Of a stretch of 64,000 nucleotides of DNA, positions 23,296 to 34,815 are shown piece by piece (positions within the stretch are counted from its first letter, which is position 1; each line of letters starts with the position of its first letter). The notes beneath the pieces were generated by a model. That model saw nothing but the letters and a program-made list of their open reading frames with translations, was not told the DNA's origin and ran no database searches. Source of the stretch: Heterobilharzia americana (Eukaryota; Platyhelminthes; Trematoda; Strigeidida; Schistosomatidae); contig OX104130.1 in NCBI GenBank assembly GCA_944470555.2, positions 56,453,491 through 56,517,490 of the forward strand. Direction: 5' to 3'. Made by a program: the position numbers and the translations under genes.

Positions 23296-23455
23296 AGCAT
23301 GAAGTTTATTACCCTCCTTTGAGTAATCGGTGTATCTAACTCAGTCCTACAGAAAATCAACCACAGCCGGACAGCTAAATGGTGACACCTCTAACTGGAG
23401 CACTGGGTGACGTGGGGTTCGAATCTCAGGCTGTACATCAGTTCCATCCAGATAG
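23296..23455 (+). repeat. SINE A copy, inverted partner of 24073-24232
   Basis: Starts with 'atagcatgaagtttatta', then a tRNA-like head with 'agctaaatggtgacacc' and the B box 'gggttcgaatctca'. It is almost identical to the reverse complement of 24073-24232. Confidence 0.7.
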
Positions 23456-24004
23456 AAATTGTTCCCTACTGGTGGCATGATTTAGCATCATAATGCGGTT
23501 ATTCAACTAGGTGTCTATTAAGTAGTTTAGCACTACTGCATCTGGGAAGTGGTGAAGTAAAAACCGACATATTTATCCAATGCAAAATGCTTGGAAAGTG
23601 TTAGTACTACATCATCAACATTCTTCAAATTATAAGAAATTACCATCATTCTTTATCAACTCCTGTTATTAAGGCAAGTGAATATGAAAGCGAACTACAG
23701 TAATATCTGAAACAACATTTGTTTGAATCTCAGCCATCAACATCTCGTGGCTTTTCACCTCATCACTTCTGTCTGACTGTTTATCTACTCAGTGGCAGTT
23801 TGTAAGTGCAACAGAGAGATGTATATATGATGCAGAAAGTTTTTCTCGAACTAAATTTTAGCTAAATGCAAACGGAGTAAAACTCCTCATGACATAGACA
23901 TGGAACTACTTAACAGTTTCAAATTCCTTTAGTTACTAACTTTATTTCAGTGTAAGTTTATTTCCTTCTGAAATGTGAATTAGGAATGTTAGTTGAATGA
24001 AGAT
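23456..24004. other. Non-coding spacer between inverted SINE copies
   Basis: About 550 bases without a recognised feature. Confidence 0.35.
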
Positions 24005-24232
24005 AATCAGCAGGTAGCCTCGGACCTAGGTTTCGTGCTTGTTGGCACGCGTCAGCAAGACGTATCTGCAATCTCGATGGAACTGATGTACAGCCTGAGA
24101 TTCGAACCCCACGTCACCCAGTGCTCCAGTTAGAGGTGTCACCATTTAGCTGTCCGGCTGTGGTTGATTTTCTGTAGGACTGAGTTAGATACACTTATTA
24201 GTCACAGGAGGATAATAAACTTCATGCTATGT
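24005..24232 (-). repeat. SINE A copy abutting the truncated end of RTE copy B
   Basis: Contains the diagnostic 'ggacctaggtttcgtgcttg' and, on the minus strand, the B box 'gggttcgaatctca'. Its minus-strand 5' end (atagcatgaag) lies directly against the break in RTE copy B at about 24232. Confidence 0.7.
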
Positions 24233-24459
24233 TCTATGATGATGCGAAACGTTGCGTTGCAATTTTGTCCGCACATGATTTATACTTCCTGAATCCAGCC
24301 AGCCTGTTCCAGTCGTAGTTTTGAATCCAGCGCTCTTTTAGTCTCTCCATGATGATGCGGTTTAGTATTTCGCTTGCTTTGGGTGGACAAGAGCATGATT
24401 CCGCGCCAGTTCTTGCAAAGGCTTAGATCGCCCTACTTCAGGAGTGTGACAAGGTAACC

Positions 24460-24729
24460 CTACTTCCAATCTGCCGGCACCTTCCCTTTCTTCCAAACCT
24501 TCTGCAATAGTGGTGCGAGCATGTCCGCTGTTGTCTCTGCTTCTGCTGGGATTCCACCTGATCCTGTTGCTTTCCCGCATTTCAGCAGCTTTATGGCGTT
24601 CAGGACTTCAACTTTCGTCGGAGGGCTTGTGTTTACTTGTAGTTCTGTGGCTGCTGGTGGTATTTCTGGACGAAGTGCAGGTAGTGGTCGATTCAAGAGT
24701 TTTTCTAAGTGGTCAGCCCATCGTTTCAT
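24460..24729 (-). pseudogene. RTE reverse transcriptase fingers region
   Basis: The 89-residue frame has MKRWADHLEKLLNRP, EVLNAIKLLKCGKATGSGGI and DMLAPLLQKVWKKGKVPADW, the block between endonuclease and palm in RTE/BovB-like proteins (normally 'LKNGKAAGPDGIPPE'). The frame breaks again before the palm. Confidence 0.75.
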
Positions 24730-25053
24730 TTTTTTTCTCTTCTTTGGTACTAATTAGGTTTCCTTCATCATCTATTATTGGTTTCATCTGTGTTGATCTC
24801 CTCCCTCCCAGATTGTACCCCGGTTATTTGATACAGTGTTGTCAGGTCTCTATCCCTCCTACCTGGACCATGTTCTGCTTCACTTGTCAATGTGTCGTAG
24901 GAGTACCTGATGTCTTTGTGTGCACTCTTCTTCATTTCTTTGTCCAGTGTAGTGTTTTATACGTTGTACTCAGTTCCTCTTTCCGTTATTCATCCCTGCA
25001 CTGCACTCGTTCATCTTCTGCTTCACCATCACCATCTTCCTCTCCCTGCCCTA

Positions 25054-25635
25054 TCAGCTCCCATGTGTCCGTCGTGATCCATTCCTTGTCTCGTCTTGCT
25101 TCTTCCTTCCTAATACGGTTATGCAGGCTTCTTTCCACATAGCTTTCAAAGAGTTCCAGTGCTTTTCTACGCAGGTTTCTTCAGGGATGTTGCTCGATAT
25201 CTCCCTTTTTTTCCTGATGACTGACGTGTAGATGTCCTTTGTAGTTTCGTTCTTTAGTTTCTGTTCTAAGTGTTGAACTTGAACTTGAAGGCTTTCAGTT
25301 TTATTTGGAAGGTTTCTTGCACTAGACAGTGAGTGGTGTGAACCTACATCTGCTCCTCTTCTTGACCTTGTGTCAAGTAGGCTGCGTCTCCACTGTCTCC
25401 ACATTGAGATGAAGTCGATCTGCCTTTTGGTGTAGTGTATCCACCTGGTGTCTGGTGAAATCCATGTCGCTTTGTGGATATCCTTGTGTTTGTATACAAT
25501 GCCTCCAATCACCAAATTGTTGAATGCACAGAATTCTGCAAACAATTCTCCATTCTCGTTCATCAACTCACCAAGCGCTTCTCGACCCATGGTTAGTGCT
25601 CTTCCTGTGTTGTCCACTCCTAGTTTGGCATTCAT
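25054..25635 (-). pseudogene. RTE endonuclease, C-terminal part and linker
   Basis: Starts at the MNAKLGVDN block (normally GDMNAKLG), with LVIGGIVYKHKDIHKATWIS, then RQIDFISMWRQW (the substrate-binding 'R.QIDYI' block) and GADVGSHHSL, which matches the SDH-like end of apurinic-type endonucleases, here SHH. Then a linker leads to the reverse transcriptase. Two small frame changes separate it from the N-terminal part. Confidence 0.8.
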
Positions 25636-25648
25636 GTCACCCCACCCA

Positions 25649-26161
25649 TTAGAATTTTGATGTCACCGACTGGGTTGGGGTCTTGTCCAGTGTTGATTGA
25701 AGTTGTCTGTAGAATTCCTCCTTCTTCTCTTCATCGGCATTATTTGTAGGTGAGTAGCATTGTATGATCGTGACTTTCCTTCCTTTTGAGTTGAACCTTG
25801 TTGTCATGATCCTGATCCTGGAGGAGATTGGTTCCCATTGCATGAGGGCCTTCGATGCTCTTGGTGACATCATGATAGCCACTCCAAAACTCAGTGTGCT
25901 CGTGGTTGTCATCTGGATGACAATATAGGGGTAGATTATTGACTCCTCTCCAGTAGACAGTTTGAAGAGTCCATTCCCAATCCATCTGCTTTCGCGAATT
26001 CCAAGCACTTCAGTGTGATACCTTCTCATCTCCTTTGCAATCTGGGCAGCCTTGGTAGGTTCAAACATGGTGCGGACATTCCATGTCCCAAGTTTACTTT
26101 CGCTTTCACTGAGAGAAGGGAAGACACATCGGCTAATTGGCTTCCCGAAGGCTTTCACCAA
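25649..26161 (-). pseudogene. RTE endonuclease, N-terminal part
   Basis: The frame contains LGTWNVRTMFEPTKAAQIAK, VLGIRESRW (the E of the catalytic 'SETRW' block retained), and VTIIQCYSPTNNADEEKKEEF, the order expected for the exonuclease-endonuclease-phosphatase fold of RTE elements. It ends at a stop in VTSKF, shared with copy C. Confidence 0.8.
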
Positions 26162-26596
26162 CCGGCGTCATTTCGCCTCTCCGGTTCCAGGTAGGAACAA
26201 TATTATTTTTATTTTTATAGTTTGTTTGTGCTTCGAAGTTTCTTCAGCAGTTAAATTGGTTTTACGAGGTAGGGTCGGTAGCCCTACGCCCAACCTTCCC
26301 TCTTTATCCGGGCTTAGGACCGTCTAGTAACTAGTGTACTAGTTAACCAGGCGAGGTTGAATAAACTATAGGGATGTTTAAATTATAAATCTGTTCACTT
26401 ACGTGATACTGCGTTCCAATATACAGAATCGTTGGCTCTGCCTGCTAATTTTCGAGAACTATCAGCTGCATGATATGTACAGATGTGAACCTATGGTAAG
26501 CTTTGATAACTTCCTTTGTAACTTATAGTTTAATAAAAAATGTTTATTCTCGCATGAACAAAAGACATTTATCAAGACATGAAAAAAAACAAGTAG

Positions 26597-26890
26597 ATGT
26601 TAGTTGGTTGGAGGCAGTCGGCAGGAAGCCCTGGACCTAGGTTTCGTGCTTGTTGGCACTCGTCAATAAGGCGTATCTGCACCCTCGACGGAAATTATGT
26701 CCCCCCTGAGATTCCAACCCGCGTTACACAGCGTTGTAGTCAGCGACTTTACCACTGAGCTATTCGGGTCGTGATTGACTTCCTGTAGAACTGGGTTACA
26801 TGCATTGATTGGTCATGGGAGAGCAACGAGTATGATGTTGTCTAGTCCTGAGTGCAAATCAAATCCTACCCTATGATCGATAGGATAATT
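26597..26890 (-). repeat. SINE A copy, best-preserved head
   Basis: On the minus strand the tRNA-like head reads 'gaatagctcagtggtaaag', a near-perfect pol III A box, followed by 'gcgggttggaatctca', a B box with one change. The body contains 'tggacctaggtttcgtgc' on the plus strand. The 3' boundary is estimated from the other copies. Confidence 0.7.
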
Positions 26891-28182
26891 CTCAACAATA
26901 AGAGTATAGCGAGTATAACACAAGACATTCAGACGGAAAATATATACCTAGAACCTCGAACACAAGTGAGTCAGTTTAAGTTGCAATACTTCACAGTAGT
27001 ATACAAAAAAAGTGTATAGAATAAGAGTGACTCCAAAGTAGACAGAGTTGTCTGAGAGAATAAGCAATTTGAAGATAATGGTTAGCGTAAATATTGTCTT
27101 TGGAAGACATCAAAGAATGAATACATCTACACTACTGTGACCAGTTTCCATCTATTTCACCAAGTCTTCAACCACTGATTCCTGTCGTCTTGGAGACCCC
27201 AACTAAGCAGGTAATCTATATTTCCTCACACAGCTCAGACCAAGATTCACAGACTTCACGAATTTGTCCAATGTCTTACGTTGGTCACCGTAAACACTCT
27301 TCCAACTTTATCCAACCTCCACCAGCATTTCATGGTATGGCAGTGTCCCGTCATATGCAGTGCACGTTCAAGCTACCTCAGTCGACGAAGGTTCAAAAGC
27401 TCAAAGGCTGAATTGACTAGTATCCCCCACCTGACCTCCACACTGCTCACACTGGGATCCCACCAGACGCGACCAATGCTTCGAAGACTTGCAACCGCCT
27501 CATATCTTCTATTTTCAACGGCCATGTCACAGCCGTATAATGGTACAGAACGGATTGTAGAGGAGTAAACTTGTCTTTAATTGTAGTGGGATATCTCAGG
27601 AGTCGGTACTACAGATGACACCAGTTGGTAAACCACAAACCGGCCTTCTGTATCCAAGTTCAGATTACCTCAGCAACCACATTCTACTGGCTGATGCGAT
27701 TCCACAAGTAAGTGAAGTCGTCGATGTATTCAACCACTTCATTACCTATCTTTGAACCAGGAATAGTTGCAGCAGATCAGTGCTGGAGTGTCATATCACA
27801 CTTGACAGGTGGAAAACGACTGGCAGTCAAACATGCATATCTGCTCAGCAAATTCAGATGACCCTACATTTTGTTTACACCAAGCAGGACATTATAATCT
27901 GCATACGCTAAGTCAAAAACATGACCTTACGGGAGAAGCACAATCCTCGTAAAGTCACATATACCAAATGTTCCGTCCATTAGTACGTACATAACCAAGT
28001 TAAACAGAAACGATGACAGTTCGCGTCTATGGTAGAGACCACTAGTGGTCTATATAAGCCCTTGCATGACTGCGTGTTATTCACTAACTTGGTACTCCTT
28101 TCACAGTCAGGCATTACTACAACACCTCACAGTAGACACAGTCAACTGCCGCCTTCAGGCTAGAAAATATAAGAAGCATCGA

Positions 28183-28512
28183 TCACCGGTAAGTGTGCTT
28201 GTATTCCATAACCTGACAGAGGATTAAGATTTGATCGATGCATCCAAATCTACATCTGAAACCTGTCTGGTTTCCCACACCTCCATTTCGGTGTCGAATA
28301 ACTATGGACGCTAGGATCCCAGACACGATACTAGTCAGACTAACTCCCCTGTGGTTATTGCAGAAGGACTTCTCCACCTTCTTTCGGAGGAGAATGATCA
28401 GTGAAGTAGACCAGTCTGACGGCACTACCTCTGATTTCCATACACTACTCAGTACCTCCGTCACTCTGATTAACAATTTCCTACCTCCATCCCTAAGGAC
28501 TTCAGTTGGCAA
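28183..28512 (-). pseudogene. LINE L1 reverse transcriptase, N-terminal fingers/palm
   Basis: The frame reads PTEVLRDGGRKLLIRVTEVL, VWKSEVVPSDWSTSLIILL, NNHRGVSLTSIVSGILASIV and TGFRCRFGCIDQILILCQV, the standard LINE order ('EVLK', 'P.DW', 'YRGISL', 'AGFR.GR.C.DQI'). After it the palm decays: motif A appears as SLKAAVDCVYCEVL near 28140 with the aspartate block disrupted. An identical frame lies at 34486-34815. Confidence 0.8.
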
Positions 28513-28876
28513 ACCCTCAGAACCTGCTGGTTTGCATTGTTTTGGGTTCGAAACAGCTCCCTCAACTTCAAGAAGAGTTGGAGGATCGACAACGATGTCC
28601 GATTCTTGTTGGAGTTAGCTGGGTGCTGGACAACTGAAGCGTTGCTGAGGCCCAGTTGAACTGCCCTTCAAACTGTTCTGCTCAACGTTCTGGTCGTCTG
28701 TCTTGGCAGGTTATCACCGTCCCATCGTTTTCGGTGATGGCTTCACTAACTATCGTCTTCTTCTTGTTGGTATCCTTAATAAGTCTAAATGGTGCCTCCT
28801 CCATCTATCTCGCTCTCCCCACCCACCCATCACTGCTCGCGATCGGCGCGAAGACTTTGGTCAACTTACGTTTGAG

Positions 28877-29221
28877 TTACTTTCGCTCCTCATCATGGTC
28901 AGAGTCAGGTGGAATCAGTCTTCTCGCATCAATCAGTTTGGATGATGTTTTGGAAATCCAACGACGTTTGCCAACCTTCGAATGTAGGTCACCAACTGTC
29001 TTTAACGTTGTTTCTACAGCAGACTTGATATGACGCCAGGTTTCCTCAAGATAAGCATTACTGTCATGTTTAGGTAGATGCTTCACTACCTCCTCCCTTA
29101 ATGCACACCTGACGTTCTCATCTTCCAATCGATCATAGATGAGCTTGACTATCGCCTTTTTCTTGCGACCACTAAGGTTCAAGCATATACGTACCAGTTC
29201 TAACACGTGTTCGGAGTCCAA
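28877..29221 (-). pseudogene. LINE L1 linker between endonuclease and reverse transcriptase
   Basis: The 114-residue frame starts MDSEHVLELVRICLNLSGRK, a decayed version of the 'SDH..V' end of the endonuclease, and continues with YLEETWRHIKSAVETTLKTV and RRWISKTSSKLIDARR. The same sequence with a 1-nt deletion is at 33782-34122. Confidence 0.75.
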
Positions 29222-29298
29222 ACACGTAATTCAGAAAGGACGAGAATCCCCCAAAGATGGCTTATAGCAATATGATTTAGTTGTGTCCATCGTTGATT

Positions 29299-29879
29299 TC
29301 ATGTTGGCAGAAGCCATTTCAAGGAGCATCTCCCCTTATGTTCCAAGTTGCTTCTGGTCAGAAACAAGTGGTAGTTGGAGAAGAATTGCAACAGATGGTC
29401 AGCGTTCCCGGCTTGTTGGCACGGAATCCCGTAAATACTTCCGACATAACTTTCAGATACGCTGAGCTTCCCTGCTCGAGTGTTGAAGTTACCTGCTTCT
29501 ATAACGATATCTGAACGTTTTGTTTTCTGTAGCAAAACTGACAGCTTCTCATAGAATTCATCCTTTGCACCATCCGAACTGCAGTTTGTGTGCACATAGG
29601 CGATGACGAATAGGCATAGATTAGTCTTAAGATCATTCCTAGTCCTTACAGATCCTTTCAGCGGAACAGCACATAGCTGTTCACTGGCATACAGTCGAGA
29701 AGTACACGTTCTGCTTTACAACTTAATGCCATGCCTACACTAGGAAGTCCACGAGAGCCAGCCATTGGGTTTCCGATTACTTTCATGGTGAATTTTGAAG
29801 ATTCACTACTATGGTCAGGTGAGGTGAATTTAATAACCACACTAAGGTCATAGAGACAGAACATATATCTATGGTGCAA
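29299..29879 (-). pseudogene. LINE L1 apurinic-type endonuclease remnant
   Basis: The two frames 29658-29879 and 29299-29595 together contain GNPMAGSRGLPSVGMALS, then HTNCSSDGAKDEFYEKLSVL (the 'Y.P' block), DIVIEAGNFNTRAGKLS (normally 'VAGDFNAQVG', catalytic D and N, here GN) and HLLQFFSNYHLFLTRSNLEH. The loss of the aspartate in GDFN indicates an inactive enzyme. Confidence 0.75.
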
Positions 29880-30740
29880 GACTCCAGAGTTTTTGGGATT
29901 GATGCCCGCTGTCCGATTTGGCAGAGTTCGGACGTTGGAAGCACCTAGATGAAATGGAAAGCGGGGTCTTAGGAGACTGGGAATGAGGTTCTGGTCGTTG
30001 ATAATAATTGCAGAGAGGTTCAGGAAGGTGTAAGAGGCTTAATATTAGTGTCAGGAGGTCAACGCAGAGGAGGGGACAGGTGTGATAGGTTATGTTTGAT
30101 TGGGTATTGTGTACTACTGGAAGCGACAGGGGGGGTTGAAACTTTCTGGCTGCTCACATCGTGGAAGAATATTTCTTATTAAGGTTCATGAAATGAAAAT
30201 AGACTTGAGATCTGTTACACAGCCTCTTCAAGATTGTTGGTCTGAGATTTGACTGTTCTAACGCCTGGCGGAGTAAACTGCTGCCACCGGAACTGCGACA
30301 TCGTGGGACAGGAATGAATGTGGTATTTTTCGAGTCGACCTTTCTTAACGCCCCTTTTTCTGTTGGGAAGGGAGCATCAGCGTGGTACTGGTAGTCATCC
30401 AAGGGAAATACGTTGCTGCTGTCACACCCCATCCAGCTAGCAGCAGTACGACTTTGCCCCCAGACCCCCATCATAGTGTAGTAATTTATACCACAACGGT
30501 AACCAACTTTTTTCTAACCACTATCCAACAGACCTTTCTGGCATGGTAGAACGTTGAGGAAATAGGCGTTCCAGCTAGTGTGTGGGTCATTGAGATATAC
30601 AAACCTAACCATTACATCAAGGTGGCAGCTACCGATAGGGGAAAACAAATCTAGTAATCGCTGTGTAAGGTGGAACTGCGGCAGAAAATACGCAGACACT
30701 TTACACGAACAGCTTAAAGGTAATTTCACTGATCAAAGTA

Positions 30741-31599
30741 TCGACGAAAGCAGGTTCACAGTTGTAACAAAAGTGCAAGATTTCTGAAGGATGAAAATAT
30801 GGTGCGATAACAAGCGATTCCCCACTAAATTCTTCTACAAAGCGAGAAATAACACACTGCAACAATTGATTAAAAAGACAATAACAAAGCATTAAAAATA
30901 TCACACAAAGAATTTCTATGCAGTAAAAAACACAAAAGAAAAACAAATTTCCAAGATTAAGGCTAATTAAAGCTAACATTGTAAGAGTCAAATTAGTGAA
31001 AGTTAAAACAAAAATGAAAACAGTAACGATCATAAAAAATCACTGTTACGCATATAGGCAAAAGAAGAAACATTAAAATGGATGATTCAGTAAAACCCAA
31101 CAGAAGTAGAGTACTGGTTGTATATTGTAATCACTGTGTAATTTTGACTGCAAATAACAGGATGGATAATACACTGGTGAGTACAGCATATATATATGAA
31201 ATGCATTGATAATACATTAAGAATTAACTGTACAAAAGCATTCTCTGATGAGAGACCTCATCAAAAGATTCACGTGAGGGAAATAATGTTATTCACAGCA
31301 AAACTAAATGATGGATGTTACTGTAACATATGAGCTTGCCAGAAGCCAAATTAATACTAATTCGATAGTATGTCTGCAGAGAACGAGTAGGAATACGACC
31401 AGCCGGGATGTTTGGTTTTGCCATGTATGGACAGAGAAAGTGGCTCACCTGTTATCAAAAAAGAATGAGTGAAAATTACCGGACACTTTAATGATAATAA
31501 AATCAATGAGACTTAAAAGCTGAAATTATTAATGGTAACTTGTTAATTAGTATATAAATGCAGTTTATTTACCTGCGACGTAGCAATTAGTCTTGCTGT
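30741..31599. other. AT-rich non-coding DNA, nothing recognised
   Basis: A-rich on the plus strand. No gene, RNA or element supported. Confidence 0.4.
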
Positions 31600-31960
31600 T
31601 AGATGTTAGAAGTTAGTCGGAAGTTAGCCCTGGACCTAGGTTTCATGCCTGGTGGCGTTCGTCAGCGAGGTGCATCAGTAACCACTAAGGAACTGATATT
31701 TAGTTGGTGATTTAAACCTGTATCACTCTATGTTGAAGTCAGACTTAACCACCAAGCTATTTGGGACAACAATAACTATCCCTCACGTGTAGGACTGAAG
31801 TATTCACACCAATTTATCACTAGAGGGCAGCCAATGTAGCTGTTTAATCCCTAGGGTTCAGCACTGATCGAAGTCTGTCGATCACATTTTGCAATGTGAC
31901 CGCTCAGTGAAGTGACACGACACTACGATATACTGCATTGAGGCGTTACATGTTGAATTT
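31600..31960 (-). repeat. SINE A copy, diverged
   Basis: Contains 'tggacctaggtttcatgcct' and, downstream, 'gatcacattttgcaatgtga', matching the distal part of the copy at 42590-42935. The tRNA-like head is diverged ('aggtttaaatca' for the B box on the minus strand). Confidence 0.6.
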
Positions 31961-33300
31961 CAATAATCTTGATTTAGTTTTCAGTTCATAAGTGAAAAAA
32001 CAACAGAGATTTTTTTACCAGCCTACATTCATTTATCACTTCCATCCACATTGGAATTTCTGCAAGTGAAAAGATAGACGATATACAGAAGTATTGAGTG
32101 TCAAAACATCCGGAATGATAAAGCTTAATCTGACCATTAAAAAGGTAGCCATGGAACATTGTGAACAACTGAATGACAGCTGATCAGAAACGAATTATTG
32201 TATAGGAAACTTCTTGAAGTCAACCTTCGATTAGCCTCCTAAAGTCCATCGCAGCCAACACTGATTCAGATTTTGTCTCGTTTAACCTCATAACCTAATG
32301 GTCTTTTCTTCAATATACCATTTCGAATCGACGATGTAGAGTTGCGACAGGTGGGTCACACGAAGCTGATCAACCAGTATAGCTTTTTTAATTTTTTTCG
32401 TTTAACCAATCTTGCGGAAATGCATTGGTAACATTTTGTGGAAACTGATGGCATGGTAATTACCAAAGGCACGATTAAAATTTGAAGAAAATATATAATA
32501 ACCGAGAAAAAGTGTCAGTTTCTAAAAAAAAAGTTATGAAAAAGTTATCCTGGAGATATCTACGTTTCGTTACTTCTATTAACAATTATTCACAATCCTT
32601 ATATGATCAACCAGTTAACTGTTTAGTTTATGTTAAGGTATAATATTCTCGTGTTGGATTAAACGACAACGTGAAACTGAGAAGGGAATTAGAATCTAAC
32701 GAAATGCCGGATGAGATATTTGAAGATCGAATCTAATGATCATAAGTTGTAGTGTCTGCGAAGTAGTTGGTTTAAGGATTTTCATTTCCGCTCAAACCTA
32801 TCAAAGGTGTATTTATGGAGGTCTTACGACTTTATAACTTAACACGGTTAAAGCTCCTCACCAAAGATAGACAGACACACAGTCATGTTACTTAGAGATG
32901 TCGACAAATTTTACTTTTGTAGGAATTGAGTGACAGAGGGCCCACATAAAATAGAAATGTACGGAAGCAAAGCTGATTGGTTTAACGTACATCCAAACAG
33001 GAGAGAAAAAAATTAAAGCCAATGAAATGTTTAAAATCTTGAGGATGATAGTGAACGAAAGCCTTTACGCTACTGTATTCGAATTTGAATTATATCAGCA
33101 CAGACCAAGAACCATTGCTCCGAACATCTCGGGGTTACCAATTACATAACCAATGTTCTACATGACTCGAATAGTTAGTAACTTCATGGGTTAGCACAGT
33201 GTCTCAGCTTCGCCGCCAATAGTCTTTTCTTAGATCAATCTCAATTCAGTTAACACAGTTCGTCAGAGTAAAAAATACAACAGCTTTCGTGAACCTTGTG
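31961..33300. other. Non-coding DNA, nothing recognised
   Basis: No feature that I can support. Confidence 0.4.
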
Positions 33301-33334
33301 TACATTCGTACAGTGGGTAATGAGCCCCACCTAT

Positions 33335-33405
33335 AGCGTGATGGCTTATGATACCACCTGGCTGCCCAAAGGTCAGTAGGTGGAGCGGTGTTTGAATCCG
33401 TGACC
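33335..33405 (+). repeat. tRNA-like repeat fragment
   Basis: An A-box-like 'gatggcttatgatacc' is followed about 45 nt later by a B-box-like 'gtgtttgaatccg'. The fold is poor. Probably a SINE head. Confidence 0.3.
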
Positions 33406-33891
33406 CACTGGATGAAAGTCAACTACCCAAACGAATGGACAATAGCTCTACCATGTACTCTGACGAATTTACGGTGGTTCGACATATTTCAAACACCTGT
33501 CACTAAATATTCACAACCATATCGATTAACTTATCACCCTTGCAAGGAACTGAACATTTTACTTCAACTTTGCCAAAAATGTGGTTCACCCTAATAGTGA
33601 CAGCCAAAAACCCAGAACCAAAGGCTTTCAACTTCAGTAAAAGTACCTTCATCCACTTCGATGAACTGAAATCAGAAAATCGCGTGTCTGCAGGAAAACG
33701 AAACCAACAATGGACATAACTAAATCATATTGCTATAAGCCATCTTTGGGGGATTCTCGTCCTTTCTGAATTACGTGTTTGGACTCCGAACACGTGTTAG
33801 AACTGGTACGTATATGCTTGAACCTTAGTGGTCGCAAGAAAAAGGCGATAGTCAAGCTCATCTATGATCGATTGGAAGATGAGAACGTCAG

Positions 33892-34122
33892 GTGTGCATT
33901 AAGGAGGAGGTAGTGAAGCATCTACCTAAACATGACAGTAATGCTTATCTTGAGGAAACCTGGCGTCATATCAAGTCTGCTGTAGAAACAACGTTAAAGA
34001 CAGTTGGTGACCTACATTCGAAGGTTAGCAAACGTCGTTGGATTTCCAAAACATCATCCAAACTGATTGATGCGAGAAGACTGATTCCACCTGACTCTGA
34101 CCATGATGAGGAGCGAAAGTAA
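33892..34122 (+). pseudogene. LINE L2 linker region
   Basis: Same sequence as the L1 linker (YLEETWRHIKSAVETTLKTV, RRWISKTSSKLIDARR). One base is missing relative to L1 at the GGGAGG run near 33900, which shortens the open frame. Confidence 0.7.
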
Positions 34123-34485
34123 CTCAAACGTAAGTTGACCAAAGTCTTCGCGCCGATCGCGAGCAGTGATGGGTGGGTGGGGAGAGCGAGATAGATGGAG
34201 GAGGCACCATTTAGACTTATTAAGGATACCAACAAGAAGAAGACGATAGTTAGTGAAGCCATCACCGAAAACGATGGGACGTGATAACCTGCCAAGACAG
34301 ACGACCAGAACGTTGAGCAGAACAGTTTGAAGGGCAGTTCAACTGGGCCTCAGCAACGCTTCAGTTGTCCAGCACCCAGCTAACTCCAACAAGAATCGGA
34401 CATCGTTGTCGATCCTCCAACTCTTCTTGAAGTTGAGGGAGCTGTTTCGAACCCAAAACAATGCAAACCAGCAGGTTCTGAGGGT

Positions 34486-34815
34486 TTGCCAACTGAAGTC
34501 CTTAGGGATGGAGGTAGGAAATTGTTAATCAGAGTGACGGAGGTACTGAGTAGTGTATGGAAATCAGAGGTAGTGCCGTCAGACTGGTCTACTTCACTGA
34601 TCATTCTCCTCCGAAAGAAGGTGGAGAAGTCCTTCTGCAATAACCACAGGGGAGTTAGTCTGACTAGTATCGTGTCTGGGATCCTAGCGTCCATAGTTAT
34701 TCGACACCGAAATGGAGGTGTGGGAAACCAGACAGGTTTCAGATGTAGATTTGGATGCATCGATCAAATCTTAATCCTCTGTCAGGTTATGGAATACAAG
34801 CACACTTACCGGTGA
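34486..34815 (+). pseudogene. LINE L2 reverse transcriptase, N-terminal part
   Basis: Identical in translation to 28183-28512 of L1 (PTEVLRDGG through CIDQILILCQVMEYKHTYR), then disrupted before the palm in the same way. Confidence 0.8.

Larger units (their letters stand above)
24233..26358 (-). mobile_element. RTE-type non-LTR element, 5' half (copy B)
   Basis: On the minus strand the element starts near 26358 with the 5' leader 'aacctcgcctggttaactag', also found at the start of copy C (52449). It then carries an endonuclease region and the first third of the reverse transcriptase, and breaks at about 24232 in 'gcatcatcatagaac'. The rest is absent here. Endonuclease frames are broken at the same places as in copy C, so the two descend from one defective source. 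Confidence 0.85.
26950..30740 (-). mobile_element. Non-LTR retrotransposon L1, nearly full span, heavily decayed
   Basis: A minus-strand LINE with leader (30740-29970), apurinic-type endonuclease (29960-29290), linker, reverse transcriptase (28880-27700), C-terminal region (27600-27100) and 3' untranslated region. The C-terminal landmarks (LYGCDMA, RSIGRVWWD, LRRLR, NQWLKTW) fit a LINE family common in trematodes whose clade I cannot fix by eye (CR1- or Jockey-like). Its middle part, 28053-29280, is nearly identical to the inverted stretch 33720-34945. Confidence 0.75.

Noticed and set aside
24510..25142. A 210-codon hydrophobic plus-strand ORF that looks like a membrane protein.
   Set aside because: It is the complement of the RTE endonuclease/reverse transcriptase linker on the minus strand. 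The Leu/Ser/Phe richness comes from reverse-complemented Lys/Glu codons.
28238..28618. 126-codon plus-strand ORF, repeated identically at 34380-34760 on the other strand.
   Set aside because: It is the antisense of the LINE reverse transcriptase and repeats only because the LINE tract is duplicated.
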